64,000 nucleotides of DNA from Dipteronia dyeriana (GCA_032871835.1 CM065296.1:13532001-13596000), one strand, 5' to 3'. Numbered from the stretch's first letter, positions 36,755 to 49,737 are shown. Numbers and translations: made by a program. Notes: generated from the letters alone by a model not told the origin.

Positions 36755-37167
36755 AACTAGAATTGTTCTAGTTAGTTTTCTCTTAGAAGAAAGAGTTTCT
36801 TCGATTCTCTCTACATTCTCCATTCAAGTTCCTGAGATCGTGACGTATCCACACGTAGTTACCAGTCCCAGGATATAGCGAGGAAGATCGATTCGTTCAG
36901 ACAGGAGCATATCGTAAAGTGAAAGAGCTTCCAAACGTTGGTAAGATTGGTTCAGACAGGAGCATATTGAAAAGTGAAGGAGCCTCCAAACGTTTGTGAG
37001 ATTTTCTTCTTCTGATTATATTAATTTCCTGTGTTTACATATTGTATGTATTAGTTCGAAAAATAATTACGATCCCAAGTTCACTGGTCCCAGATACAGA
37101 TTATGATCTGTTTAAAAAATATAAAACCTAGTTTCGTTGCGTAACCGGTGAACGGGGTTCCTACAAT

Positions 37168-37179
37168 TGGTATCATAAC
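37168..37179 (+). promoter_or_regulatory. Degenerate primer binding site of the Copia element
   Basis: TGGTATCATAAC two bases after the LTR end at 37165; two changes from TGGTATCAGAGC. Confidence 0.7.
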
Positions 37180-38451
37180 TAATTTTATTTTCTGAACAGG
37201 AAATTATTTTCGATGCTCCTGTATGTATGATTGTGTAGGCACGATTTAAATTGACTTTATGTTGTTTTTGTATGTATATTATTTTTTAAAAAAATTTACA
37301 AAAGCATGATTGATCGTTAATTATATGGTACTGTGGATTTAGAGTTTATGGGTTGTATTAGTTTTTTTTTGTTTGTATATATTTGTTACTGTTATTGTAT
37401 TGTAAAAACAAATGTAACATATATTGAAGACCTGGAAAAATCGTGAAGAATGATGCATGAGATGAATCGGAGTGACCTGAAGAGACTGGAAGACTCGAAA
37501 ATTACTAGAAGACCAAGGAATGCCTTAGGGAATTTTTTATAATTTAGATTTCAATTTTTCTTAGGTTAAATAATCAACAGTATTCGGTCAATTAATGTAT
37601 GTTTTATATTATGTGATGATAAAAGCATTGTCATGTATAAGTATGTCATTTAGATTAGATGTGCCTACACAAATATGTTTGATATGTCATACATGCATCA
37701 TAGTCTAATACTTTATGTATTTTTTTTAATGTGATTAAAATGGGTAAATACATAAATTGCTATGAATAATGAGATTAGTTTTTTAATGGTTGGAAAACTT
37801 GGTAATTCTCATTAATATTAATCTAGTTATTAAAGAGTTTAATAAGTTAGATTAATAGAGTCATTTATTTATATTATGATTAATTTGATTAATAACCTAA
37901 TAATAAATTGTCCGAATAAAGTGTTAAGGTTTTAATAGTAAAAACTTTATAAAGGCTTAGATTATTCACTAATAAATTAGATTTTTAACTGTTAAAAATC
38001 ATTAATAATTAATTATTTAATTAGAATTTGTTTCTAATTAGTTAATGCGCTAGATAACTTGATTAGAGTTAGTCGTTCAATCATGTAGAGTCTAGGTGCA
38101 TTAACGGTTAATAGAAAACCCTATATTTTAAAATAGTGGTGGGAGAGGGATATATGACATATATATCCCGCTGTCTCTATCATTAGTTCAACACCGTGAG
38201 ATCTGAGTGGGGTCTCGTGATGGCTTTGTTTTTGCCCTCCCTAAGGAGGGTTTCCACAAAGGTCAATACCAAGGTTGACTTCCTAACGGATAGGATTTCT
38301 GAGGGTATTTCAGGATTGACCGAGCCTAAGGTAGCAATTCTCGAGTTAAGCTCGTTAAACATGTGCATGCATCATGTTTAAATTTATGCCAAAGCACTCG
38401 CACTTGTTTTAAATAAATGACTGAATGAATGTTTTATTTATTTCAGCAATA
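37180..38451 (+). other. Copia leader between primer site and gag
   Basis: About 1.27 kb, AT-rich, with no recognisable coding sequence. It ends TTTTATTTATTTCAG four bases before the gag ATG context, a good splice-acceptor sequence. The leader may therefore contain an intron, as proposed for the Copia element at 48767-55665. Confidence 0.35.
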
Positions 38452-41400
38452 ATGTCTTCTGCATTACTTCAAATTCTCGCAAACAACAAATTAACTGGTG
38501 ATAACTACACTAAGTGGAAACTTAACATTAATGCAATATTGGTCACCAAAGACCTCAAGTTTTTGCTTACGGAGGAATGTCCTCCAGCGCCTGCTGCCAA
38601 TGCCACACGAATTGTTCGTGAGGCATACGATAGATGGGTCTCATCTAATGAGAAGGCCCAAACATATCTGTTGGCTTCTATGACAGACGTGCTTGTCACA
38701 AAGCATGAAGAATTGACTTCAGCATTCGAAATCATGGAGTCATTGAAAGCTATGTTCAGGCAGCCCTCCAAGCAAAAGCAACATGAAGCCATTCGTTTTG
38801 CTATGCTCGCTTGGATGAAGTAAGGTACATCAGTTCGGAAACATGTCCTGAGCTTGATGTCCTACTTTAACACTGCAGAAGTCAATGGCGGGGCCATTGA
38901 CTAACCCAGTCAAGTTGAGCATCATACTGACGAATCTTTCGAAGAGTTTCGATCAGTTTAAGAGCAACTACGAAATGAACAAGTTAAAGCTTAGTCTTAC
39001 ACAAATGCTCAATGAGCTTGCTAACTTTGAGTCTTTAATTAAGGACAATAAGGGTAAGATCGATGAGGTAAATGTTATCGTACCGAACCATATTCCTTTC
39101 CAAATAATAAAAGAGGAAGAGGTCTGCTGGAAAGGCTAAGGGTAAGCCCAAACCCAAGAAAGACCAAAGCAAAAAGAAGGGCACCTCCACCGACCAAGGC
39201 AAAGGAAAATGTTTCCATTGCGACAAGGTCGGGCACTGGAAGAGGAACTGTTCTCAATACCTAGAGGAGGTAGCCAAAAAGAAAAGACGAAAGGTAAATA
39301 TGATTTACTTGTTCTTGAATCTTATTTAGCGGAAGATGATTCTTCATCCTGGATAATTGATTCGGGGGCCATGTTTGTTCTTCTTTGCAGTGGACTGATT
39401 CTTGGACACAACTAGAGGAGGAAGCCTTCTCAATGCGTGTGGGGTCGGGGGATGCCTTATCAATAAAAGCAGTGGAGCGATAATATTACAATTTTGTAAT
39501 AAAAATAGTTTTTTATTATTGAACAATGTTTTTTATATTCTTGGATTTACATGGAATTTGATTTCCGTTTCTAAATTGTTAGAACAATTGTATTCTGTTT
39601 CTTTTAATAATAAGTCTATTATTATTGGAAGAATTGTCTGAATATTTGTTCAGGAATTAATGAAAACAATCTGTATGTATTAAGATAGTTAATACATACT
39701 ACACTACTCAACACCAAAATGTTTAAGGTTGATAAACCAAAAACTAAACGACATAAGATTTCTCTAGATAATGACACGTATCTCTGGCATTTAAGGCTTG
39801 GTCATATCAACCTTGACCGGATAGATAGACTAGTAAAAAGCAGACCTTTAAGTGAGTTAAAGGTTGACACCTTACCTGTCTGTGAATATTGTCTGGAAGG
39901 TAAGATGACTAAGAGACCTTTTACTGGAAAAGAGCTTAGAGCTAAAGAACCGCTAGAGCTTATACATACAGACTTCTGTAGACCGATGAATGTTAAAGTC
40001 AGTGGTGGTTATAAGTATTATGTCACACTTATAGATGACTACTCAAGATACAGATACGTCAACCTAATGCATTGGAAGTCAGAAACATTTGAAATGTTCA
40101 AAGAATTTTGAGCTGATGTTGAGAATCAATTAGGTAGGACTATCAAGTCACTACGATCGAATCATGGAGGTGAGTACCTTGTCCAAGAGTTTGAAGACTT
40201 CATGGTCGAGCATAAGATAGTTTCCTAACTCACAGCTCCTGGTACACCTCAGCAAAATGGTGTAGTGGAGAGGAGAAATATAACCCTAATGGAAATGGTG
40301 AGATCTATGATTAGTTTCTCATCATTACCAAATTCCTTTTAGGGATATGCATTCCAAACAGCGGCATACATTTTGAATGTGGTGCCATCCAAATATGTTC
40401 CTAAGACTCCCCTAGAGTTGTGGAATGGTCGTAAAGCTAGTTTGCAACCTTTTCGCATATGGGGGTGTCCAACACACGTGCTAAAGAACAGAAGTGGAAA
40501 GCTAGATTCTAAGTCTGTGGTCTGCCTATTTGTAGGATACTCTAAGGAGACCAGAGGTGGACACTTCCATAGTCCTGAAGAAAACAAAGTAATTGTATCG
40601 ACAAATGCAACATTTCTTAAGAATAGTTAGATTAGTGACCATAAACCTTGTTATAAGATTGTATTGAATGAGTTGGAGTCTGGTGAGACTAGTGTTCATC
40701 AACAAGAGTTGTTGATCCACATACATCTAAGAGTCAGATGGTTCCTGATCAGAATACACTACCACCTAGAAGTAGTAAGAGGGTTGTGAGACAGCCTGAA
40801 CGCTATTTAGGTACAAGTGAGGGACAAGGTGTTGTCTCTGCTGATAATGTGGATGATCCATTGACATTTAAGAATGCAATGGAAGATCCTAATAAAGAGT
40901 AATGGCTTAAATCCATGAATCTCGAGATGGAGTCCATGTACTCTAACTCAGTCTGGGATCTTATAGACTTACCGGATGGGTTAAAACCATAGGGTCTAAG
41001 TGGATCTACAATAGAAAGAGATGAGTGTAGAGACCTTCAAGGCAAGGCTAGTGGCCAAGGGTTATACCTAGAAAGAGGGGGTCGATTATGAAGAGACTTT
41101 CTCGCCAGTAGCCATGTTTAAGTCTATTAGGATTCTCTTATCCATTGCTGCCTATTTCGATTATGAAATTTGGCAAATGGAAGTCAAGACTGCATTCTTG
41201 AATGACAATCTTGATGAGAGCATCTATATGATACAACCAGAGGGATTCATGTCTCCAGATCAAGAGCAAAAGGTTTGCAAGCTGCAATGGTCCATCTATG
41301 GACTTAAACAAGCATCTAGATCTTGGAACATTAGGTTTGATGATGTGATCAAAACCTATGGCTTCGAGCAGAATGTCGATGAGCCTTGTGTCTACAAGCG

Positions 41401-42230
41401 CATCATTGATAAGAAAGTAGTTTTCTTGGTCTTATATGTAGATTATATCATACTCATTGGGAATGATGTGGGAGTGTTATCTAATGTAAAGAGCTAGCTG
41501 GCTAGCCAATTCCAAATGAAAGATTTAGGAGAGGCAAGTTATGTTCTAGGGATCCAACTTATAAGAGATCGTAAGAACAAACTCATAACACTGTCTCAAG
41601 CATCATATATCGATAAGATTCTTGTGCGATTTTCGATGTAGAACTCTAAGAAAGGTAATTTACCTTCCAGGCATGGAGTTCACTTGTCTAAGGAACAGTG
41701 TCCTAAGATACCTCAAGAAGTTGAGGATATGATACGTGTACCCTATGCATCGGCAGTAGGTAGTCTCATGTATGCTATGTTATGTAAGAGACCAAACATC
41801 TGCTATGCAGTGGGAGTAGTCAGCAGATACCAGTCGAACCCAGGATTACGTCATTGGGTTGCTATCAAGACAATTCTCAAGTATCTTCGGAGAACAAGAG
41901 ACTATATGCTAGTGTATTCCGTATTGCTAGTGTATTCCGTATAGGAGAACAAGAGACTATATGCTAGTGTATTCCGTATAGATTTTGATTTTCAGTCAGA
42001 CAGGGATTCTAGGAAGTCCATGTCTGGATCAGTATTCACCCTGAGTGGTGAAGCCATTGTGTGAAGAAGTATCAAGCAATCTTGCATTGCTGACTCCACC
42101 ATGGAAGCCGAATATGTAGCCGCTTGTGAATCTGCTAAAGAGGCTGTTTGGCTTCGTAAGTTCTTAAGTGATCTGGAAGTTGTTCTAGATTTGGATATTC
42201 CCATCACACTTTATTTGTGATAACAGTGGT
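38452..42230 (+). pseudogene. Copia gag-pol remnant
   Basis: Gag starts at 38452 (MSSALLQILANNKLTGDNY) and is open to a TAA at 38821, then continues in pieces. A CCHC knuckle CFHCDKVGHWKRNC is at about 39211-39250. Protease has an intact DSGA at about 39358. The gag-pre-integrase and integrase part (39719-40630) has WHLRLGHINLDR, CEYCLEGK and HTDF, but SNHGGEY near 40157 replaces the catalytic aspartate of SDxGGEY with asparagine. Reverse transcriptase (about 40870-41500) has YVDY instead of YVDD near 41440, losing a catalytic aspartate. RNase H (41684-42230) has VPYASAVGSLMYAM but contains a 55-bp tandem duplication. Several stops and shifts separate the blocks. It is dead by several independent mutations. 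Confidence 0.9.
41889..41979 (+). repeat. 55-bp tandem duplication in Copia RNase H
   Basis: The 36 bases at 41889-41924 recur at 41944-41979, an offset of 55. The 18-base TGCTAGTGTATTCCGTAT occurs three times in the stretch. It creates an in-frame TAG. Confidence 0.9.
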
Positions 42231-42453
42231 GCTGTGGCTAATTCCAAAGAACCAAGAAGCCACAACAGAGGGAAGCATATAGAGAGAAAGTATCATTTCA
42301 TCTGAGAGATAGTGCAGAGAGGAGATGTGATCGTCACTAAGATAGCCTCACAAGATAATCATGTTGATCCATTTACGAAGACCTTACCGGCTAAAGTTTT
42401 TTCGAGTCACCTAGATGGTCTAGGGTTACGAGACATGTCTCACATGCTTTAGT

Positions 42454-44050
42454 GCAAGTGGAAGATTGTTGGGGTTTATGCCTTAAAGATGTAATTTGTA
42501 AATAGATTTATAAAATAAATAAAAGGAAAAGTTCAATTCATTCATGTTGTGCTGTTATTTTATAAATTGTGCATAAATTTAACATCCAAGATTGCTGGAT
42601 ATAATCTCAAACTGTGTATATGAGTGTCGTATATAGATGGACACAATAAGAGATGTGCAATCTAAAGAGTCCATAGAGAGCAAATAAAGCTGGGTACTTT
42701 GTTTGTGGTTAATCTATAGTTGCGGTCCATTCCATAATGTACGGTGATTCTATCCTGAATAATTCATATGGAGATATGAGAATGGAGACACCTTGTATGA
42801 TGTGATCATATAGGACTGGGTCATGAATTATATGAATCTCTTACCAAGATCCGTTTACCAATGAGATTCATATATATCAACTAATTATGGCTATATATGG
42901 GTGATCTTAATCCTGAGTGTCTTATTGACTTCTTCAGGTTAAATCGTGGTCTTTGATATACCATGGGTGAGGTGAGATGCATTTTCTGATCAATATACTC
43001 CGCTTGTTGGGATTGCGGTTTGGCTTGTGGCTGGGAAGGTTTGTACACAATAGCAGAATCCACTTCTTCTTGTGAGAAGTAGATGGTAGTTCCCTTAAGG
43101 GTTGATTCGGGGCTTGGACAATATGAGCGCTCTCCTAATTCCGTGAGGAAATAGGATTTATTGTTCATTATAGAATCAACAGTACTTAAAGGATATTTGT
43201 AATTAGAGGGGTAAAACAAATATTATGACCCAGCTTTAATTATGAACTACTGTAGAGGATCACATCATGTGTAATAGCTATATCGATGGACACCGAGTTG
43301 TATCGGCCTGTGTAAAAGCATCTACAGTTGAAAGAGTGCAGTTTCAGGTTTTTAGTAGAATAACACCGGAGTTAATAATCAATGAATATTAATTAAAGAG
43401 TTTAATTAATGATTCTGAGGATTATTGGAGCTCAAAATACTGTGGGTTCATTAGGTCCCTTGCTAGCCCGATCGATTTAGGTAACAAAGGTCACGGTTAA
43501 TTAATTGGATTGTCTAATTAGTTGTGTTACAAAAGTGAAACGTATATATTTGGGAATTAATTGAATAATAAGATTATTTAATTAATGAATGTTAATAGTT
43601 AAATTAGTTAATTAATTAAGATTATTTAATTATACTGATAATTATTAATTATTAATTAACTATTAATTGGAGGGTGTTATTTGATATGTGGATTTAGATG
43701 AAGATAAAATAATATGATTATTTTATTTTTACTAAATCATTTATCTAAGTATTTGAATTTAAGTTTAAATTTAAAGTACTAATGATCACTTTTAATATAT
43801 TTGATATATTTGAAAAGTATAATTAAAAGAAATATATCAATTAATAACACAAGAGATTGCATTGGATGCAAATTGGTATGTGGACATATATAAGTGTTTG
43901 TATAGGACACAAAAAAGTATATAGATTTATGTAGAAAGAAAAAAAGATATATATATCAAAAATAAAAGCACGATGGTGCGTGTCAAAAGAAAAAAAATTG
44001 AGAGGTACATGAAGCACAAAAGAAAAAAAAGAACATGCAATCGTGCACTG

Positions 44051-44094
<44 letters not shown>

Positions 44095-44510
44095 ACTAGA
44101 ATTGTTCTAGTTAGTTTTCTCTTAGAAGAAAGAGTTTCTTCGATTCTCTCTACATCCTCCATTCTAGTTCCTGAGATCGTGGCGCGCCCACACGCAGTTA
44201 CTTGTCCCGGGATATAGCGAGGAAGATCGATTGGTTCAAAAAGAAGCACATCATAAAGTGAAAGAGCTTCCAAACATTGGTAAGATTGGTTCAGATAGAA
44301 GCATATCGAAAAGTGAAGGAGCCTCCAAACGTTGGTGAGATTTTCTTAATCTGATTATATCGATTTTAATTTCCTGTGTTTACATATTGTATGTTTTAGT
44401 GTCGAAAAATAATTACGATCCCAAGTTCACTGGTCCCAGATATAGATTATGATATGTATAAAAAATTTAAAGCCTAGTTCCGCTGCGTAACCGGTGAACG
44501 GGGTTCTAAC
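42454..44510 (+). repeat. Polypurine tract and 3' LTR of the Copia element
   Basis: GCAAGTGGAAGAT (42454-42466) precedes the LTR, which runs from 42467 to about 44510. It is uninterrupted and preserves the pre-insertion sequence of the nested element. It contains a TA run at about 44054-44088. The end reads ggggttctaac where the 5' LTR reads ggggttcctaca, so the exact border is uncertain by a few bases. Confidence 0.88.
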
Positions 44511-45604
44511 CCCAAGACTCCTAATACAACTCAATAGTGTATTTGTAACTATATTAAAAACTTCTTAATTTGATTAGATAAATAATTCTTTTTATTTATC
44601 TACTTATCAAATATAGTCTTTAATATTAATTATACTACTAACAATAGTATAATTTTAGGAGACCATCTCCTACTAGGGAAAAGATTTTGACTTTTAATTA
44701 AATAATTAATTAATCAACAAATTAATTAATTTCCATTTAATTAAATAATAATAAAAAATATAATTAAGCTTTTTTAAATAGCCTTGCCGCTCAACACATA
44801 TATATGAGCCAATATATTATTTTTCTTATTTTATTAAATCCATTGGACCTTAATAAAAAGTTCACATGTGAACTAGACCCATTCTTACAAAAAGAAACAA
44901 GTTCACATGCCTCAATACAATTCTAAATGGACCCCTAAATTGGTCCGATAGAATATATCAAGTGATCCATATAAGTTCGTGTGGATTGGGGATCTTAGCG
45001 GGCTATCTAAATTTAAACTCTAATATACACAACCTAATCACAATCAACAAATGATTCACTTAGGTTCGATCTATTTAATTTTAGTTCATTCAACTAAAAA
45101 ACTAAAATTGAACTCTTAAATAAAGATAGAATCAGTTGATGTTACTCATTCATACCCTAGACAACCTTATTGGAGAAAATGTATCCTTATGAAGAATATC
45201 AATAATCGCCAAGAGCTCATAGACCGCCTATAGCTCTCCAAGTTACCATATTTACTCATATGACCACATTTTGAACTTGGATATTTTGACTTGTCCAGAA
45301 GCCATGTTTCAATAGACATTATTGAAACTTTAACGTTAAGATTTAATATCCAATACCTTAAAACATCCATATGATGATATTCTACTCTCATTTAATAAAT
45401 GGAGCCACGATGTCCATATCTATAGATGAAATCCTTTATCTATTAACAAATGAATACCATATCTTAGTCTAATCTTTGATCAAATAAATAAGAAATGCAA
45501 CTTCAAATTCTACATACACAACGATTATTGTAAGTTTCGGGTTGCATCTATCCACTGAAACAAACAATATATACTAAAGACCTCATAGAGTAAATATATA
45601 CATA
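44511..45604. other. Unassigned AT-rich DNA, probably older LTR remainder
   Basis: No gene is visible. As it continues the sequence interrupted at 19276 and 25024, it may be the U3 part of the older minus-strand LTR whose end is at 18401. I could not find its outer border or a target duplication. Confidence 0.3.
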
Positions 45605-46136
45605 TAGAGTTGTAAGTTTGGGCTGGCCCGACCTGTTTGGGCACGGCCTGTCGGGCCTGTGTTCCAAAACAGGCCGGGCCTGGCACGCCATGCCCATTGG
45701 GGGTGCCGTGCCAGGCCCGGCCTGTTGTGGAAAACAGGGCCAGGCCCGGCACGGCACGTGGGCACGGCCATGGCAGGCCGTGCCAACGGGCCGGGCCTTG
45801 CTGGCCCGTTTGCCTGGCTAGGCGGGCCAAACGTGCCTGCCCACTTTAATTAATTTATTTTTAAAAAAAGTATATTAATAATATAATTTATATATATATA
45901 TATAACTGGGCCCACTGTACCGGCCCACCGTGTAGACGGTTGGGCTTGGCACACCGGCCAGGTGTGCCGAGCTGGGCTGGCACGGTGTGCCTCGGTTGGA
46001 GGCCCGGCACGGCCTGTAATTGTGGGCCGTGCCTGGCACGGCATGCCCCCAGACGGGCCGTGCTAGGCACGGCCTGCCTTCCTTGGCAGACCGAACGGGC
46101 CGGCCCATCTTGGGACAACCCATATTTACACCACTA
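45605..46136. mobile_element. hAT-type MITE rich in GGCC/GGCAC repeats
   Basis: Termini TAGAGTTGTAAGTTTGGG and, inverted, TAGTGGTGTAAATATGGG are flanked by a perfect 8-bp duplication tatacata (45597-45604 and 46137-46144). The interior is strikingly GC-rich, with repeated GGGCC, CCGGCC and GGCACG motifs in both orientations around a short AT-rich centre (45845-45905). The many open frames on both strands come from this repetitive composition and are not genes. Confidence 0.85.
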
Positions 46137-46824
46137 TATACATATATCCTTTTCTCTTCTGTGCATAGTATATAACTTACATAAGTGTGTTGTATGAGAA
46201 TCACTGATTATAAAGAACCTTTGATAACACTTTTAATCAAAGTATGTAAATCCAGTGATCCACAACGTACATACGTACTGATTAATTTATATCGGCTGGA
46301 TTATCAGACTTAATAACCTTGAAAAATTCGTACAAGATTCCACATGTAAAACGTACATAATTTGTAAGAAAAAACATATAGAATATGTATATGAAAAGTG
46401 CTCTTTAACCGAATCTCATGAAATAGTATTTGGTTGTCTTTGTTCTATAAGGTTGATGATATTGACTCTATTTAAAAGGAGTAAATGAAGCTTTGATTGT
46501 TTGTTTTTCTTTCTCTACTTTGCTTGTCACAAATAAAAGTTACACTAAAAATTTCACATGATACTAATTATATTGGCAGGCAAGGGCGGTTCAAGAGTAT
46601 CGGGGCGTTAGACAAAAATTTAAAATGAGGGCTTTGAATGTATAATGTAAAAAATATTAAATTAACATTAAAATTTATTCTTATTTGTAAAGTGTAAAAA
46701 TGTTAATTGAGTTTTTGGTATTCTGATTTATATTTTCTACTAGATATATTCAAAATTAATTAAACATTTAAATTAGATCGAGCAGGTCTAGTGGAAATGA
46801 TGGCTTTTGTCAATTTTTTCAATT

Positions 46825-47878
46825 GGTGTTTCAAAACTATCACACTTTAATAACTTAAGTTTTAAAGACATCAAAGTAAGTAAACTTCCAAAAATACCTT
46901 TACTTACGTATATTTTTTAAAATTTTCTGTAATCAACCTCCATTGAAGGTCTGTTCTTTCAACCTCCATTTCATATTGTTTTTTGTTTTATAAATAAAAC
47001 CGTATAGGTCTTGAATTATAATATGAGAGAAATACATAATGGAAAAATGAGAGGTCTTATCAATGCTCTTAACTAAAATCCAGTGCCCTTAAATTGTGGA
47101 TCTTGGATTTTCATAGCTGGGCATGTGTGTTGAGTCGAAGAAGATGGACAGTAAGTCTCAAATCACAGTTTAGACTTTCATAATGAGACCAAAAAAAATT
47201 AACAGTGGATCTTGAATTTTCATGGTTGGACAAGTGTGTTGAGTCAGAGAAGATGAACAGTAAATCTCAAATCACACTTTAGACTTACATAATGAGACAA
47301 AATAATCAGCACAATAAGTCTCAAAAACTTAATAGTTAGTCTTGGAATGTTCATAATAAGTCTCAGAAATATATAAAAGTTTCGAAAACTACAGGAAACG
47401 TCACGGAAATAGAAGAAAAAAATTTGGAAAAAAATTTCAGGTAATTTTTGAGGCTGTCAAGTAATTCCCGAGTCATTTAATATTCGAGACTTTTTATGTA
47501 TTTCTGAGACTTTTCAGGTGATTTTCAAGACTTCTCATGTATTTCCTAGATTTTTTGGTAATTTTCGAATATTTTTAGATGCAAATGAGGCTTTCTTGGT
47601 AAAAATGAAAAAGTCGTGAAAAATGTTATTTTTATCTAAAAAGTCTCGAAAATTATCAAAAGTCTTGGAAATTACCCAAAAGTCTTGAAAATTATTTCTT
47701 TTTTTCATCTTCTTCTTAATCTACCTCCAATGGAGTTTCACCTCCATTGATGGAGGATTTTGAAAAAAAAAAAACCAAAATAGTAAAGAAGGTTACTCGT
47801 GGGGGGTAATTCTCTGTTCACCGTAATATGTGTCATATTAAACTCAAGTTATTAAATTGATAATAGTCTTAAAATACA
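46825..47878. mobile_element. Mutator-like foldback MITE
   Basis: Long imperfect terminal inverted repeats. The left end CTTTAATAACTTAAGTTT (46846-46863) pairs with the right AAACTCAAGTTATTAAA (47840-47856), and matching continues inward (CCTCCATTGAAGG near 46940 against CCTCCATTGATGGAGG near 47740). The interior holds a tandem duplication of about 109 bp (47095-47190 and 47204-47298), plus AAAGTCTTGAAAATTA-type short repeats that are inverted between 47480-47590 and 47640-47695. No transposase is seen and no target duplication was resolved. Confidence 0.5.
47095..47298 (+). repeat. Imperfect tandem duplication, about 109-bp period
   Basis: GTGGATCTT(G)GATTTTCATAG... at 47095 recurs as GTGGATCTTGAATTTTCATGG... 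at 47204, both ending CATAATGAGAC. Confidence 0.85.
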
Positions 47879-48496
47879 ACAACAAAAAGGTGATATATAA
47901 TTTTTGAACCCGCCATTCTAGGCACAATCCGACGAAGCATGCTTTCATATAAAGTACTGTATGGCATGACGCGACACACCTGATCAAAAGAAATAAAAAT
48001 ATAGAGCAGTGGTTTTGATATCACAAAAAGTAAATCACTAAGATAACAAACACACTGAAACATAGAAAATGATTGAAGAAGAAGATTGAAAAACACACGG
48101 GAGCACTCTCTATCTCTCTCTATTTCTTGCCTCAAATTAGCGAAGCAAATAAGCTTAAGATATACTCCAAATGAGTTCATGCATGATATATTCCTCTGTC
48201 TCTCTCTATACAGGAGGACAATTTGAAACGAGAGTGAGGATGCCATTATTTTTTTCGTATCCATCAACTCCAAATACAAATTATAATACCAATATTTTAT
48301 CAAATTAGCATTTGATATAAAACAAAATTAACTATACAATCTTTTAACAACATATATATTGAAAAATCATTGCACGATTCAACATGCATGTGCCTATGTC
48401 AAATACCAAATTGCTCCATTAGATTTTATTGATAATTATCATGATGTGATGATTAACGGACAACAATAAATCTAGTATCAAAAAAATGCAACACAA
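47879..48496. other. No gene seen; flank of the ankyrin remnant
   Basis: A minus-strand frame at 47869-48303 codes for a peptide with no recognisable domain and irregular composition; it overlaps a transposon end and is most likely chance. The rest is AT-rich intron-like or flanking DNA of the ankyrin pseudogene. Confidence 0.4.
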
Positions 48497-48766
48497 AGAA
48501 GCAGTCCAAGATTTCAATAAGCATACCCTCTGCTTGTTTTTGGCTGACAACCATCTGCAAAACAGTGCAGTGATCAACATCCTTGACACCCACAGAATCT
48601 GGATCATTCTCCACCAACAGCTTGAAGGATTCATATTGGTTGAATTTAATGCAAAGGTGTAAGATATTTCCCTCACTTCCTATGAATATTGTATATGAAT
48701 CTCGTTATGTGAAGAATTTCTTGAATGATATCAGTGTATCCATTCATGGCAGCTATGTGGATGGGA
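48497..48766 (-). pseudogene. Ankyrin-repeat protein pseudogene, C-terminal piece
   Basis: From 48766 downward the minus strand reads IHIAAMNGYTDIIQEIL, a canonical ankyrin helix pair (PLHxAAxxGxxxIVxxLL). After a frameshift it reads GSEGNILHLCIKFNQYESF and then LLVENDPDSVGVKDVD. This GxTxLHLCVKxNQxExxxxLVE pattern is typical of plant ankyrin proteins of the BDA1/ACD6-like group, which act in defence and membrane-linked signalling. The reading ends near 48497 without a clear splice donor. The piece is cut off at its N-terminal side exactly where a Copia LTR begins (48767); the preceding part of the gene is at 55699-55906. A frameshift, the transposon and a lost start codon make it a pseudogene. 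Confidence 0.75.
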
Positions 48767-49306
48767 TGTAAGGATTTAGATTTAACACATTAAAACAAAA
48801 ACAATATATAATTAATCCAAATAACCTAAACATGTTTCTATATCATGATTAATCAAACCCTAGATACATATAATATTGACCCATATTCGATTCAAGAGAA
48901 AAGTGGAAAAAAATCAATAGCGGAAGTGTACCTTAATCCATCACTGGAGATTTGTGAACGGGTTGTGATCTTCCAAATTATCACGACCTTTATGAACTCT
49001 ACTGTGTTCTATTTTGCTCTGTTGATGGGGATACAGAGAAAACAAAAGTATCGTATAATTTGGGGACCATAACCCTAAATATATATAATAATCAAATTAT
49101 TATATGTTGGCTATTTTTAATTCGACCCCTCAATAAATTAGAAATAGCAACTCTGGTATCTACACATTAATTCTATGACAATTATACCCTTAAGCCTTAA
49201 TGCTTTAAATCTTAATTAGATCACTTTAATTTAGGCTTAACCAAAAGATAGCATAACACATTTAATATTCACATGTGTGGCCCCATATCATAGAAATTTT
49301 CCAACA
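48767..49306 (-). repeat. 3' LTR of the minus-strand Copia element
   Basis: Matches 55116-55665 closely over its whole length (for example 48935-49300 against 55285-55645). Confidence 0.9.
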
Positions 49307-49737
49307 ATCTCCCACTAGGCTACATATGTAACTTTACAAATGTGTATGACTTTATGAGCTCTAAAATTTTGCTATCACAATTTTAGGGTATATCCGAACA
49401 ATCTCGTCCATTGATTATGCCAACATAGGATCAAAGCGGCTTTCGTCACATTTAGCGTGACTAAACCCATCAATGGTCACGTATACCAACATAACCAAAT
49501 TACATAGATCAATCATGGATGTGTAGCATGGAAAGTACATGCAATGTGATCTATAAATGTCTATTCCAACTGGTCTTACTTTATTCCTTAGTGAGATCAA
49601 TACTTAACATAATGTAACAGAGTGTAATTAACCGAATATTTTATTTCTGATCAGAAAAATATCCAAATACATAAATGCATAAGTATATCCATAAAAAAAA
49701 TATAGAGCAAAATAATATAAAACTATACAAACTCCCA

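Larger units (their letters stand above)
25025..37165 (+). repeat. 5' LTR of the Copia element, split by nested element
   Basis: LTR sequence is 25025-25860 and 35978-37165, about 2.0 kb in total, matching 42467-44510. The uninterrupted 3' LTR reads gatggacaccgagttg near 43285 and shows exactly where the inner element entered. Confidence 0.9.
25025..44510 (+). mobile_element. Ty1/Copia retrotransposon hosting a nested element
   Basis: LTRs start TGTTGGGGTTTATGCC. The 5' LTR is 25025-25860 plus 35978-37165, cut by a 10.1-kb element. The 3' LTR is 42467 to about 44510. A degenerate primer site follows the 5' LTR and a purine tract (GCAAGTGGAAGAT) precedes the 3' LTR. The internal part carries gag, protease, integrase, reverse transcriptase and RNase H in Copia order, all damaged. 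The flanks are accaa on the left and cccaa on the right, a likely 5-bp target duplication with one change. It sits in the same older LTR-like sequence as the Gypsy element, 36 bases further on. Confidence 0.9.

Noticed and set aside
45525..46204. Several overlapping frames on both strands rich in Ala, Gly, Pro, Arg
   Set aside because: All fall in the GC-rich repeats of the hAT-type MITE at 45605-46136.
47869..48303. 144-residue minus-strand frame
   Set aside because: No domain; overlaps the right end of the foldback MITE; likely chance in intron-like DNA.
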